A stretch of 64,000 nucleotides of DNA from contig CM046304.1 of the NCBI GenBank assembly GCA_025267735.1, positions 17,174,001 through 17,238,000 of the forward strand, read 5' to 3'. The DNA is from Mactra quadrangularis. Its lineage: Eukaryota; Mollusca; Bivalvia; Venerida; Mactridae. Both the position numbers and the translations under genes were made by a program. The notes beneath the pieces are model-generated. The model made no database searches, was not told the origin of the DNA, and saw only the letters and a program-made list of their open reading frames with translations. Shown in pieces: positions 1-12,681 of this stretch (position 1 is its first letter; every line of letters starts with the position of its first letter).

Positions 1-755
1 TATGCAATAACAAAAATATCTCAAAATATTTGTTCATTGAGATGCATTGACCATATTTTCAGAGGCTGATAGATAACTTTAGCTGAAACTCAAAAAATAA
101 AATGTGCAAGCAGAAATTCCATTTTCATTGCATGAATAATGAATGAAATAAACTTTAATATAATAATTATTCAAATTGAACATAGAAATTGTAACAATGT
201 AATTAATTGCACTGTGAAGAAACTTTTGGAGGGCAGTACACAAACGATTAGAAAAGAATGAAACCTTACGAAAATTGTATCAAATACATACTCAATGTTA
301 TTTGTTATACTTTGGAAATGATTGAAAACTTTTTATGGACAAAAAACCCCAGTAAAACAAATATTTTATTTTATCATTTTCACAAAATGGAGCATCTCTG
401 GTCGTGAAGATATGATTAATAGTGGGGGTACAATTTCAAATTGTGAGTTAGATCTACAGGAAACCATCCAATTTCCTCAGTTTCATTGAAAAGATAGAAC
501 CCACATTTTATAATAGAAAAAGATAAAAAAAACATGACATTTAGTAAAAACTAACCCTACTAACATTTAGAAAACAGTCAGTGTATTCCAAAACAGCTCA
601 CACCTTTTCATAAAAGTAAAAAAAAATGTCTTTTCACGTTTAAGATGCCACTATTTTGAAACAGTGATATGATGTCAGGCTGAGCAGCTGCCGTAAAAAG
701 TGAACAAAAGTGTATAAGAATTACATATATTTTTTTGTTAATCATGTAAGATATT
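1..755. other. AT-rich flank, no gene seen
   Basis: This stretch has frequent stops in all frames and no recognisable exon. It holds only the 5' flank of the gene that begins at 852. Confidence 0.5.
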
Positions 756-763
756 ACGCCCAA

Positions 764-770
764 TATATAA
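764..770 (+). promoter_or_regulatory. TATA box of the cysteine-rich ectodomain gene
   Basis: TATATAA lies 82 bp upstream of the chosen ATG at 852, with CAAT directly before it at 761. A start site about 30 bp downstream would give a 5' leader of roughly 55 nt. The spacing fits a TATA promoter and supports 852 as a first-exon start. Core elements this short also occur by chance in AT-rich DNA. Confidence 0.4.
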
Positions 771-851
771 GCAGTACACAAGAGAACGCTAGTTACACCA
801 GGCTTTGGACGAGAATGGCACAAATATCTATTGCTGCTTAAAGTAATAAAA

Positions 852-1766
852 ATGAATGGAAAAATACTTCTTCCTGTTTTATTTATTTTTATTAGAAACG
901 TTGGAGGCTTTACATGCAATCTAGACTCAGTTTGTGGAAATGGAACTTTCGTGAAATATTATCCTTATTCTGATGTCTGTAAGCCGTGTTTCTGCTCGAG
1001 AGAGTGTTCACAAGAAACAGCATGTCCACTGTTTGATAATATTAATGAAGATTATGAAGTATGCCAGCATCAGTTAAATTTCTTTGGTCAAATGGGATTG
1101 CAAATTTTGAATTTGTCGGGTTATCTGAAAATGTCGTATTTTGTAGTGTTCAGATGTCCCCCTGATGCTGACGAAGAACTTATAGCAGCCTGTGAATCCA
1201 TGAATAACACAGAAGATAACAGATATGTATCAAGCGTGTCAACGTACAGAATATATAAAAACAAGTACTGTGCACAATGTAATGGTGAAAATAATTTTAC
1301 TAAATGGAGAACAGCTGTCTATGTAAATGATGATGAAATGTCTTACATGCTGAACGATGTTTATGCTAAGCAAATGCCGCTAGATCTAACAGTTTATCGA
1401 GACAAGCCATTAATTTCTGCTCCACCAAGTGGGTACCCATGGTACACAAATGTTTGTGACCAAAATGTTATATCAAAATGTACTGATTCAGGAGCAGTCG
1501 ATGAAAATGTAGTTAAGTTATGTAAACAATCAAAGTTTCCCATAGTTAGAGATTTCTCCAACCAGTATTACAGGAATTTTTACTGCGCATTATGCAATGA
1601 AGAAACATCAGCATTGTGTCCAGTTTTTTATAAACCTGAGTTATATTTAAAATCGTATCACAGACTGTTATATTTGGAGGACGTTTTGTTGTCAAATGTC
1701 AGTAAGCAAGAGGATGAAGTTCTTGAATATAATTGTAATTACAATCAGATTGTAGATCCTCTTGGG
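852..1766 (+). CDS. ectodomain gene, exon 1
   Basis: Codes for residues 1-305, with the signal peptide and most cysteines. It ends at GGG|GTAAGA in phase 0; past that point the frame runs about 80 nt into the intron before a stop. Confidence 0.75.
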
Positions 1767-2969
1767 GTAAGAAAAACTTTTAAAATATTTTGTAGTTTTT
1801 TTTGTGTGTTTACTGTATATGAGCTTACTCTTAGAATTGAATCCTGACAATTTGTTTCGATATTTTTTTCTCCAAATTAACTCCCTTCTCATCCGGATCT
1901 CGAAATTACTATATAAACAATTTTAATGGCTGACATGCACCCCACAGCGAAACTGGATGGTAAATGTTTAATTATTGCTTAAAATTAAGTTCTAGTTTAT
2001 TATGAACCATAATTATTTAAATTTAACGCAATTAATTTTATTTTAAACAAGATGTTTATCAGACTCAAATTTATTAAATCATCGAAAATATAACCACATC
2101 CGCGAACATGTTACTGCATGCAACTATTAACATGCCTAAATCTTACGATGGTAAAATAGTAAGTCGCATTTAAAATAATGAATACTTTTTTTACAAGGTT
2201 TATTTATACATTTTAGGGTATGTGTATGAATTTGACGTGTGCCATCGGTTACATACCAATTATGGGAGAATGTATGGCCAGAAAAGCTACTGCAATAGAA
2301 GGATTTACATTTTATTTCCACGTAGTTTATCAAACATCAGAAGAAATAGATTGGTACGAACAGATGTCTTTAATGTATTGGGTACATGACCAATTAGATG
2401 CAGCGGAATGCGATCGTTGTCAAGGTACTATCATTCCTATGGCTAGTTTCACTTTTAATGGCTATGAAAGTTTCACTCTTAGTCCCAAATGTAACACAAC
2501 AAAGCTTGCTATTGCTGTACAAGATTTTGAGAAAATAATTTCCGTCGAGAATTCATTCAACTACAGTGACGGTACTTTTTATGCGAGATTAAATTTGAAT
2601 TATGAATTACGAGTAGTTGAGCATCCACAGTGCAAAGCCGATATTAGACTTTGGCAGAAATTTTATTGTTCATCTGTAGTTATGACGCCAGATATCCTTA
2701 GTAAGCTAGAAGCATTAGGAGTATCGGAGGAAATACATAATGTATCTGAACCATTGATAAATCCTAACAATGAGGTACAATTTAACAGTAGGGTTATATG
2801 TCTATCTGATTACAAAAGTGTAATTCAAGAATTTGTTCCAAATGATATTGAACCAGAACATGAACATACCACTGTTTCAAATGGTTTTGAACATCTGCAT
2901 ACAACTACATGTGTTGCGTATTACATGTTTATATGTTTATTCTTGTTTTGTTATGTGTTTGTTATCTGA
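852..2969 (+). CDS. secreted/tethered cysteine-rich glycoprotein with CALCN-type motifs (2 exons)
   Basis: Exons 852-1766 and 2217-2969 join in phase 0 (donor GGG|GTAAGA, acceptor TTTTAG|GGT) and encode 555 aa. I start at ATG 852, not at the open TTG at 831, because it opens a clean signal peptide (residues 1-19, core ILLPVLFIFI). The mature part is cysteine-rich, with a CxPCFC-type cluster near the N-terminus and two related motifs, KYCAQCNG and FYCALCNE. About nine N-glycosylation sequons are visible. The protein ends in a hydrophobic run (YYMFICLFLFCYVFVI) flush with the stop, which fits a GPI signal or a tail anchor. Similar CALCN-type modules occur, to my knowledge, in ectodomains of expanded molluscan secretin/adhesion-like GPCRs. 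Here no seven-helix region follows, so this could be a stand-alone ectodomain paralogue. Function is unknown. Confidence 0.75.
2217..2969 (+). CDS. ectodomain gene, exon 2
   Basis: Codes for residues 306-555. It starts after TTTTAG and ends at TGA 2967-2969. It contains sequons NLT, NTT, NYS and NVS and the C-terminal hydrophobic run. A possible polyadenylation signal, AATAAA, lies at 3631-3636. Confidence 0.75.
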   Translation, partial: GMCMNLTCAIGYIPIMGECMARKATAIEGFTFYFHVVYQTSEEIDWYEQMSLMYWVHDQLDAAECDRCQGTIIPMASFTFNGYESFTLSPKCNTTKLAIAVQDFEKIISVENSFNYSDGTFYARLNLNYELRVVEHPQCKADIRLWQKFYCSSVVMTPDILSKLEALGVSEEIHNVSEPLINPNNEVQFNSRVICLSDYKSVIQEFVPNDIEPEHEHTTVSNGFEHLHTTTCVAYYMFICLFLFCYVFVI

Positions 2970-3054
2970 TTTTGAAAATGTTGATTATTTAGTATTCAAG
3001 CCCAATTACCTTTTTGAATACATAGTGGGAGATATTAGCTCAATTCATTCTTAG

Positions 3055-6000
3055 TAGGTTATAAAATATGTCATATTTTAGTTAATCGGAGAACGTACCG
3101 GCTTCTTGATATTTGTTTATTGTATCTGTTTTCATGATCATTTTGGTGAATTTCTTGTCTGTAAGATGTTAACTGTGAAGTACCTATGTTAAATAATGTG
3201 ATCTATGTTAATGTTTGTACTATGTTGTAAATTGTATATGTATGCATTTGTATTTAATATGTGCCTGGTATCCTGATGTGAGAAAAAAGTATATTTTTAT
3301 TCGTTCTGTTCTAATCTAATGTAACCGCCATTTTATATCCTTATTTAAAATATCTGTCACTGTCGTCAATTCACCACAGTGTTTTTTTGTATTAATATTG
3401 CACAGAACACGGTTACTGAAAGAGTTTAATTGACTTGCATATACTCGTACTCGTACTTTGGCAAAAAAGAATTTTACATTGAAATGGTTTCGTAAAACAG
3501 TCATCAAGACATCTATTAAGGACTATGTAATTTACGAATGTCCTTCATGACTTTAAAATAGGTGTGGTTGCAATAATTGAAATTTACAAATAATTTTTAT
3601 AAACTTCAGTTTTCATTTTAATCCTAATGAAATAAATAAGTAAGTTTAATAGAAAAATATCAAAAAAGTGGTTTAGTAATATTTATTTTTTTATGAAAAA
3701 AGTGAGTTTAAACATGTAAACTTTTGTGCAAGTTTACATGAAGTACAGTGAAAACAGTTAAAATAAAATCTTCCAATCAGATTGTGTACACCCCCGTACA
3801 GATGCACTAAGAGTTAAAAAATACAAATTAATTCATACATTGTCTGAAATCAGTATAATAAAATATCTCTATATACTAAAATTTATAAATTTCAACATGT
3901 CCAAAATATAACTTTACACAAAAGAAGTAGTACAAACAAAAAGTGCGGTGTCCAATAATGGACTCAGGTAATGAAAAGTACACACTTAAAATAGGTATAA
4001 TTCACTAATGTCATTATTGAACGGCCTGTTAGCGGAAAACGTTTCAGGCAAACAGCAAACGGTTTAAGTATATAGTACGCGAGTATGAAACAACCTGAAA
4101 CAAAATAGTTCCAGTATATTGTGCAAATTAGTAACTGCCATTACAACGAAGTCGGCGGTGTTACTCCCGTTGATTTAGATCAATAAATTTACAACAACAA
4201 AAAACAAGTAAACAAGAAAACAATTCCTCCTCTCCGATTTCTTCTAATAAATTGAAGTAAAGATTCTCTTGTCCACTATCTTTCAACGTTCGCGCTTCAA
4301 CGGATCGTTCAATTAACCGTTCATAACGGTAACGGTGATTGACTAACGTTAAATGCTTACTGAACGCAGGGCTGATAAAGAACTGGGACTGTTTCATAAG
4401 AATCTTACGTAAGATAGCGAAATTTCCGAAATAACTTACTTACGTTGAACTTACGTTTACGATGAGAGAATTTCAAAGACGCACTCGAAACTTAAAATCT
4501 TTGCTACTATACGATCTGACTTAAGTCAACGTCAAGTAGTGAAGCCCTCAAATTTTGGTCACATGATTTGTTGTCAACAATACATTATAAACTACAAAAC
4601 ATTTAAAGAATACAATATGTTCCACAAACTTCAACGAACAATTTCACAAACGGAGATTAGAAGCTCTCGAAGAAAATGCACGAGGGCTATACCGAGCCAC
4701 CATACTCTTGATTTTTTCAATACACGGCCAATTTAAACAAAGGTGGTATGACACAATAAATGGTCATCTGCTAACAAAACATCGACCAATTTAAGACGGA
4801 ACCGATGGATGTCAAAATAAAGTAATTAGGCACAAAGAAGTTCCTACGTGGCGTCAAATAAATACCTTAAAACAATAAATCATCAAATCTACAGACATAT
4901 ATAGTAATAACTTCATAAAAAATAAACCATTCTTAAGACATTTCATCGAAATCTTGCAATCTTTAGATAGAAGTTCAGTTCGCGTATGTACAAACGTTTT
5001 TGTGATTAGCCCCTGACTTCCGCAAAGATGTGTAATGAATAAGTTTTTAATACACACAAAATGGACGCCCGAATTTTGATTACAGAGCCCACTTATTTGT
5101 TTGTTCATATATGTAAATTCAGTCACAGATATAGAAAATGTAAGCCTCAGTGCATCTAGAGTAATATTAGTGCATTCAATATCTGCATATGTATTCTGAA
5201 TTTGTTCGTTAGAATAAAAGGAAACATGCACAGAAAATAACGTATTTATTTCTGTATTCACATGTGATGTGAAGTACCTACGATAACATTGCCTGGTCCA
5301 AAAGATTTCAGGCAAGAGGGATGATTAAACAATATGATAGTTTTAGCACTGCATTCACCCTAACCAACTTTTTGAGGGCCGGTACTTAAAGGTACCTTTC
5401 TGTAATTTCAACTTTTACATAGTCCTTAAATATCTGATGTAGAGTGCATGTCGCCAGACATTATGCTTTTCATAAAATTTGCGGTACCGTATATGGTACT
5501 GGTAGTTTGGAAAGCAACAAATTAACACAGAATAATTAGGAACGCCGTAGAGTTATTTTGGAACCAATGAGCTGTTGTGATCTGTTTTTGTCCGTCGTGC
5601 GTCATCTATTTCTTGAAAAATAATCTTGTCAAATCCATAAAGCATACAGTTACCAATCGTCGGCAACCACAGTACTTTCTTGCGTTACACTCCATACGTA
5701 CCGTGAGCAATTTACCCACAAAATCTAGTTTTCATGAATATGCATGAGGCAGGGGAGATCAATCTTCTTCCAATGAAATCGCGTGTTACAATTAAACTCT
5801 TCAATAACAATGACGTCATACTGGGTTTTTTCTTACTTAAAATAGAAACTAACGCACATGTTTATTTTAAAAAAAATGGTTGTGTAATTTCATATGCTAT
5901 TTTTTATCGCAGTGGTTTCTTTGCGGAACCAATGAAACTGCCTCATTAATTATTCATGTTCACGTGATTTTTCTAACCAAATAGCACACGGTACATAATA

Positions 6001-8335
6001 CAGCATAGCGGAGTAGTGTTTCGTGGGATAACCGATGATGACAGTTACCAACCTTTGCATAAAGCATTACATCAATGTCCTCAACAAAGTTTTTCAATAT
6101 TGCCCCTTGGTTTAATATTGACCCTACCCCGGGGTCAAAATATTTAGATATAGAAATGGTTAAAAAGCACTACTTATCTTAAACAGCATGACATATATCT
6201 TTCATATTTGGCTAGTTTTATCAAACAAAGATTATTCAAAATATGCCCCTAAGTCAAAATTGGTCCACCCTAGGGGACACAAGATTTACATAAAGTTATG
6301 AAGGGTAATCTTTTAAACCGTATGGCCGAGAGCTGTTTTATTTTTTAGACTGTGACCGCAAGGTCATAGTTTTCATACAGCTAAATATGAAAAATATATT
6401 ATATTTTAATATGTTAAAAGATTTTGTGGCAGATGCCCGTAGAATATAATTCAGGTTCCTTTAACATTTAAAGTATAAACATATCAGTTTATTGCATTAA
6501 AATTAATGTCACGTCTGGTTAATAATACATCAAGTAATGTCAGTTGGCCGAAATTTTCGTGATTAAAAATTTCCGTTACTACATGTTGTTATGCCGTTAA
6601 ACGTTGTTTGACTGAGCTGTGAACTTGCTTATACATGTACTTAATCACTGTCTTAATAATTATGTTCCAACTGAACTATGTTTTCGTGTTAGCTGTTTGT
6701 ACTCGCAATAAAATGCTACAAAAAGTAACACATTTGTTGGTTCAATTTACATTTGTGACTTGATGGGTTTGGTGGTGTTTTTAGTCCATATTTAATACAA
6801 AATTTCCGTTACCATTGCACTTTTTATTGATACATATCCACAGCTTATCACAGGCAATATGGACATTTTTGCAACATTATTGATCAAAGAGAAGTATAAA
6901 CAAGAAGTACCCTTAAAAAGTATTCAGTGCTGTGCAGGGTTCGTTTTGCTTGAAGTATAAATGATAGCTAGTGAATATTACTTCAAACTGCTTTAAACTC
7001 TTAATTTCATAAAAAGTTCCTGTTTTTCAAACTATCAATGTCATAATTCATATTACGTGTCAGATTTGGTCATTTTTTATTATTTTCAAAATGCCATTCA
7101 GCGTTTGTTATTGAGTCAAACAATTAATTTTAAGACAAACTGACCTAAAGGTTGCAAGAAATATACAATAAAAGTTACGAAAATGCACTAAAATTGTCTA
7201 TACCGTGACATACGGGGTGGATTTTTAATACATAAAACATCATCATTTGTAGTTGTATGTCTATTTGCACTAAAATTGTAATCATCAGAACACTACTTTC
7301 CTGCTTCCAAAAATGCTTACATACACTTTTGATAGTTTAGAAAAAGTTGATATTTAAATTGAAATCTGTGAATGAGTACCTTTAATGCCACAATAAATTC
7401 AAAGATGGTAATTATCTGCCTTAATTAACATGACTTTGTCATGAAACACTTTCAACGGCCATTCTCAGTCACAGGCGAGAGTATGTGTGTAGAACTAGAT
7501 TAAAAGCATGGATCCAGAGATCATGGTCTGGTCAGAGAACACAAGGAGAAGGACTGATTTTAGTGTCAATATGAATAAAAGTGTAGAAATGCAATGAAAG
7601 CTTTATATAACAGTCGTTGATATATCAACATAGATATAGAATTGCACGATAAACATTTAATTCTATTGATCAACTTTTTTCCAATTTATTGTGTGCATTA
7701 ACATGTGGTAGGACCTCAAAGAAATACTGCGATATTAAATAACTATGAGATCATGTAAGTAGGTCAAATACGGCTGCCGATTTCTGGATATTCCCATGCT
7801 TCAGTGACATGGATTTTTAAACGATTGCTGTCAGCTTCGGAAGGACGATGATACAAAATGATAATACATATATAGTTTAAAAGTAACCTATTTTTGTTTT
7901 ATTGTTTTTGTTCAAACCGTAAGTACCGCGATAATACTGAACTCCATCCTATGTAGCGTTGGAATATGGTCACATGACCTATCAGTTGTAAACTTGTACC
8001 TACTTTTTGTCCAATTCTTACAGCAGCAGCCATGAGATGAGAAAGATTCAAGTAGCGCATAAAATAACCATCATGACCATCAGGACCATTATATTATTTT
8101 GAATATCCACACATTAACCTGTGAAATGCAGGTGTTCAATTTACATGTACGAGTCACTGCACAAACATGTTTTGCAAATAACCTAGTTGACCACTCGACT
8201 CCATATTTTTAATCTAGAGTTAAAATAACACAATACGAAGGACTAAGTGGGCATTTTTTGAGAGAGAAAAGTTTCAGAAAATGAAATCAGCAAATCGCAG
8301 TTACATGTTTTCACTTGTTATCAGTTATCGTTGTA
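3055..8335. other. gene-poor stretch with old dispersed repeats
   Basis: I see no supported gene here. The longest open frame, 4854-5315 on the minus strand, has no ATG near its start and no recognisable domain. Around 6080-6360 are old repeat-like tracts with CCCCTTGG and CCCGGGGTC. The segment 7040-7381 is annotated separately. Confidence 0.5.
7040..7381. mobile_element. TTAA-flanked MITE, copy 1 (left end unclear)
   Basis: Closely similar along most of its length to 54842-55173 (shared tracts TTTAAGACAAACTGA, TTTGCACTAAAATTGT, CACTACTTTCCTGCTTCC). The right end AATGAGTACCT abuts TTAA at 7382-7385. The left terminal repeat is decayed, so that boundary is approximate. It is probably a non-autonomous piggyBac-type element, judged by the TTAA target. 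Confidence 0.5.
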
Positions 8336-8600
8336 GATCACGTGACTATAGACTATGAATAGATCACGTGACTATAGACTATGAATAGATCACGTGACTA
8401 TAGAGTATGAATAGATCACGTTTTATTGACTATGAATACGTGTAGATCACGTGGCTATAGACTATGAATAGATCACGTTTTATTGACTATGAATACGTGT
8501 AGATCACGTGGCTATAGACTATGAATAGATCACGTGACTATTGACTATGAATACGTGTAGATCACGTGACTATAGAGTATGAATAGATCATGTGACTATA
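8336..8600 (+). repeat. 26-32-bp minisatellite with CACGTG in most units
   Basis: Ten tandem units begin GATCACGTG and run through an ACTATGAATA-like segment. Units of 26 bp alternate with longer units that end in CGTGTA. Seven of the ten retain the palindromic E-box core CACGTG; two have CACGTT and the last has CATGTG. The alternation of short and long units suggests higher-order duplication. Confidence 0.85.
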
Positions 8601-9170
8601 AAAATCTATGCGGACGCATAAGTCAATGAAAGGCTATTGTAGCGTCCTTCATATGCTGTCATAATAAAAACTAGTTATATGTATATGATTGACAGACAAG
8701 GAAGCCGTCTTAAATTGTACATCGTTGATCATTGTAAACACACACTTTCTCGGCACACCTGTCTAAGCCAACTTTTGACCAATATTTCAACCATTACAAT
8801 TTGCTCTATCATTCCTGTGTGTCCAATCAAATTCTTTTTCGGTAGAGATAAATGAATAAATGATATGGTACCATTAGTTGTTTATGATAAACATGTGCGC
8901 AGTACGGAATGTATTTCTAACTATTTACTCTGTGTATTATGTATGTGACTCACTATGACAATTATTCGAGAATATGAGATTCAATGTACTAATATGACTT
9001 TTTTCAAGAACTGTTTATCAGTGCGGGGAATCACGTGACCTTTATGGTTCTTTACACGGCAAAAAATGACGACCAGATCAACAAATTCAGATAAAAAAGA
9101 CAATAGCTCCATAGTCACGTGATCACAGAACAGAATTTCCCGACATCGAAATTCTTGTCACGTGGCATTT
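8601..9170. other. gene-free, no structure beyond scattered CACGTG sites
   Basis: I see no coding or RNA feature. Single TCACGTGA/G motifs occur near 9028, 9115 and 9158. Confidence 0.4.
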
Positions 9171-9174
9171 CATA

Positions 9175-9455
9175 GGCGGATCAAGCAGGGGGTCAGGGGG
9201 GGGGTCCGGATCCCCCTCTGGAATTTCCAAAATTTACCTGTTCATATGTGTATTTCTTGACTGTAAGTCATTTTTAAGTAGCATGAGGCAAATTTTCTCG
9301 GTGCTTGACATAGATTTAATGGTTTTGTAGCTTTTATTATAAATATGTTGCATTATTCTGCAAAAAGTGTATAATGTGGTTCGAAAGTTTGCACCTCTCA
9401 CCCCTTGAAAAGTTCGGACCCCCTCGAGCAAAAAATCCTGGATCCGCCCCTGCAT
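9175..9455 (+). repeat. dispersed GGATC-flanked repeat, copy 1
   Basis: About 280 bp running from GGCGGATCAAG through a G-rich/C-rich hairpin-like border to TCCGCCCC. It is clearly related to 15745-16012 and, inverted, to 16690-17880. All share TATTTCTTGACTG, GTCATTTTTAAGTAGCATGA and ATAATGTGGTTCGAAAG. The ends are imperfectly inverted (GGGGTCCGG against CCGGACCCCC types), as in a small DNA element. Confidence 0.7.
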
Positions 9456-9868
9456 TTATTTGGATTTCCCCGCGTCGGGTATTTTCGTGGGTATAAGGAC
9501 AATGTCGCTGACGTAACGGATAATTTTTAGAAAATTAATAAAAAGCAATAAAGTTTAAATAAACCAATCGTTTACTTACATAATAGAATAATTTTTAACA
9601 CATGACCTTCTTTCAATATAAAAATACGATGTACATACTTTCCGGTACTAAAGCAGAGCTAGCATTTTTCTACGAGGGGTATTTTCGTGGGTCACATTGT
9701 GTTGCTGATTAAACAGTTTTTAAAGACTAAAATCCATATTTTTTAACATTAAATCCATTTTCAAACAATTATCCTTGTTTTCAACACGTTAAAATGTCAG
9801 TAAACTTGAATAACAAAAACCGCGGTAACAGGAACAGTTAACTATTTACATTTGGTGGTCTCACATAG

Positions 9869-10234
9869 TTACTTTTGACAATTGGGACATAAGAAAGAGT
9901 CCCCAAGTCTCAAAACTCTAACTTCTGAGCAGAATGTCAAGTGCACCCATCCATCACATTTATCACATCTCCCCCACTTCACAATTGTGAGATATGGATA
10001 CTTGTTCCTGGCTTGTGGGTAGAACTCATTGCAGACAATGCACTTGTCAGACTCTGGGATGTCACTAGTATCACTTTCATCAGAATCTGACAGATCCTCA
10101 GATCTATGAAGACAAGAAGGACCAGGGACAGGTGACTTTGGTAAGTTTACATTTACTTTTGATCTTGCTTTTTTAGCTGGAACAGTTCTAATACATGTAG
10201 AAGGTTTGGCTTTTATTTTTTTGACTTTGAACAT
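9869..10234 (-). pseudogene. transposase segment: C-terminal PHD-like zinc finger
   Basis: An acidic Ser/Asp-rich linker (DLSDSDESDTSD) leads into a C2...C2...H...C2 pattern ending LCPNCQK. The same C-terminal finger type is known from some invertebrate Tigger/jerky-like transposases. The frame is offset by one from the DDE segment. Confidence 0.65.
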
Positions 10235-11340
10235 GTTCCTTTACAGCATTAAATACTTCTGGCTCTGTAATGGCTTTCCCACCAACAACTTTTCTAAGTG
10301 TTTTTCTTGCTTTAGCAGTTTTAACATTTTTTAAAATCTGCCCCCCTCTTTTTTCTAGGAATGTTTCTGCTGACAATGACTGTTCAGAGGAAATTCCTGG
10401 TTCACAAGCTGCTGGATGAGCAAAAGCAGTACAAGATGCAGTTGACTCTGGTGCAATGACATTGGGGTTGAAAGGAAAGACCCCAGATTTCTTAAATGCA
10501 ACCTGGATATTAGAAGGATTTAAGGTAGACAAGTACACTTTGCAGGCAATTCTGCAAACATCATACCTTGTTAGCATCCTACCACCAGACTCTCTTAGAT
10601 GAGTATGACATGCAGAGTTCTATGCCTTTTCCAAAGGACCAAAGCAGCTTATATCAAGGGGCTGTAAAATGTGACTGCAGTGAGGGGGCAAAACAAACAA
10701 CACAATATGATTTTCAATTGCCCATTCAATTAAAGGAATGGTAACATGACTTTTGTGTCCATCATAAAGTATGAGAACAAAGCTGTCAGAGTCACGAGCT
10801 GGTAAATACTTCAGTAAGTGCTCCTTCATATACTGCTCAAAAGTCTCTGAATTAGACCATCCAGTTTCTGTTACTGTAGCAGTAGCACCAGGTGAAGCTC
10901 CATCAAGTAAAGATTCTAACATCCGTTTCCCTGGAAATATAAAAAATGGAGGGATCGGTTGACCTAGAGCATTCACACAGCAAATTAAGGTAACATTCTG
11001 GGCTTTTCCTGATGTGACTGCTTGAAATTGTAGTTCTTACCATCAACTATCTTTGGTGGCTTGTGCTCAACAGATAAGCCCTTTTCATCTATATTGAAGA
11101 TGCAGTGTGGTTTGTTGGTTAGACTATACTTCAGTAAGATATTTTCAAGTTCCTGAAAGTACGTATTAATTACATTTTCAGTGGCACACTTAGCCCTAGC
11201 AGCCTCCAGACTTCTAGGTTTTACAACTTTAAGCCCTGGCCATCTGGACATAAAAGCATAAAACCAGTCATATCCTAGAGGATGGACCTTGTCTCTGACA
11301 CCAAGATGAAATGCAAAATCAGAGGCCAGGTTAATTTCAC
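10188..11340 (-). pseudogene. transposase segment: CENP-B-like and DDE core
   Basis: The conserved run LASDFAFHLGV begins near 11334, followed by the FMSRWPGL and KPRSLEAAR motifs of pogo-type transposases. The DDE residues are split over two frames by an indel near 11015 and a TAG at 10620-10622. Confidence 0.75.
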
Positions 11341-12366
11341 GGCGTCTCAACGCCGTGATATTGAGATGGGTAGTAATTGGTAGCAATGGACAAAACTCAC
11401 GTGACAAAATCCTTTCGATTTGTACTGACGACATTTTATTGGGTGTTAATGCAATAATTGTACAGCCCATTTCCGTTAAAAGTTAATTAGAAAAAGCATT
11501 TTTAAACCATATAAACACTATTTTTATCAATACACGAAATATCAGCGTTTTATATTAACACATTTCCGCGAATCCTTTCGACACACTTGAAAAGCTCGCC
11601 AGTTTTTAATTTGTTTGAATGGATTATGTTTTCCCGTGTCCGAGTAAATCTTTTCACGTGTAAAAATGTCGTTCGAACCTTAAATCTCTAAGTTTCTATA
11701 TTTGCTGGCATGTTATTTTTTTCTTTCTTATAAAACTATAATTTTTATTCGAAAAAGCTTGTCTTTTGTAATTATGAGCATCTTTTCGGTATTGAGATAA
11801 GTATTAAATCCTTCCGAGTAACGCGCAACAAAGTCTTCCATAACCAAACTCCTCACAGCGGTTACGTCACGCGTTTCTACTTTAACATGATAAAGGGAAA
11901 TAACCGCTGCGGGGAGTTTGTTCCGTAACAAGTACATGTAACTTTTACTGAAATCAAGCTGGCGGACAATGAGTAGCGGACATTAGTGCAGCGGACGTTA
12001 AGGCAGGCTAAACACCACTAAATTTTGAAGCGGTCATTAACATTACACGCGCAAAAAATAAAAATGTACAAGATTTTGCTGAAATAACGTTAATTACTTC
12101 GCAAGGTAATAATGATTCATAACTTTTTTTCTTGAAAGGATTCGGGTTTAACGATTTCATTAGGTACGACTTTAAATCTGTATAAAAACATAGAACTGTT
12201 AAAATACGAAAAATGCAGTTAGATTTACACCATTGTAGAACCCTAATGGCGAAGTTTGACCCTGGAGGACAGGGTATACAGACGTATTTTATGCTAAATT
12301 TCAACACAATGTTATTTTGAGTTACCTTAAGATTATACTTTACTGTTTTTTTCTTTGCCGTGACAA

Positions 12367-12681
12367 TCACATTGCTGCATTTCGCAGCATTTCTTTACTT
12401 GTTGTCTCTTGTCTTGAATAACCAAAGCCTACTTCACCCATAACAGTCAAATGTTGGACCAGAATTGCCTCTTGCTCTTGCGAGAACACAGACCTTGGAC
12501 CTGATCGTATAGTGTCAATGTCTACCTTGCCTTTGACACGGTCTCTGAGGGTTGAAGCAGGCACTGAATATTTTCTAGCCGCTCTATCAATTGGCAGACC
12601 TTCTTCAATAACAGCCTTATATGCCTCATTCACATCCTGGACATCATAGGACCTGTAGGGACCACGAACAGCAGGTACCCT
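12367..12681 (-). pseudogene. transposase segment: pipsqueak-type HTH
   Basis: It encodes an HTH region with SVPASTLRDRVKG and a GPRSVFSQEQEAIL stretch typical of Tigger/jerky N-termini. A donor-like CAA|GTAAAG lies at 12399; past it the frame soon stops. Confidence 0.75.

Noticed and set aside
5734..5949. Plus-strand frame of 71 codons
   Set aside because: No motif, no promoter or splice signals, and a composition like the surrounding non-coding DNA.
8336..8600. CRISPR-like array
   Set aside because: The units are contiguous degenerate tandem copies without unique spacers, and the DNA is eukaryotic.
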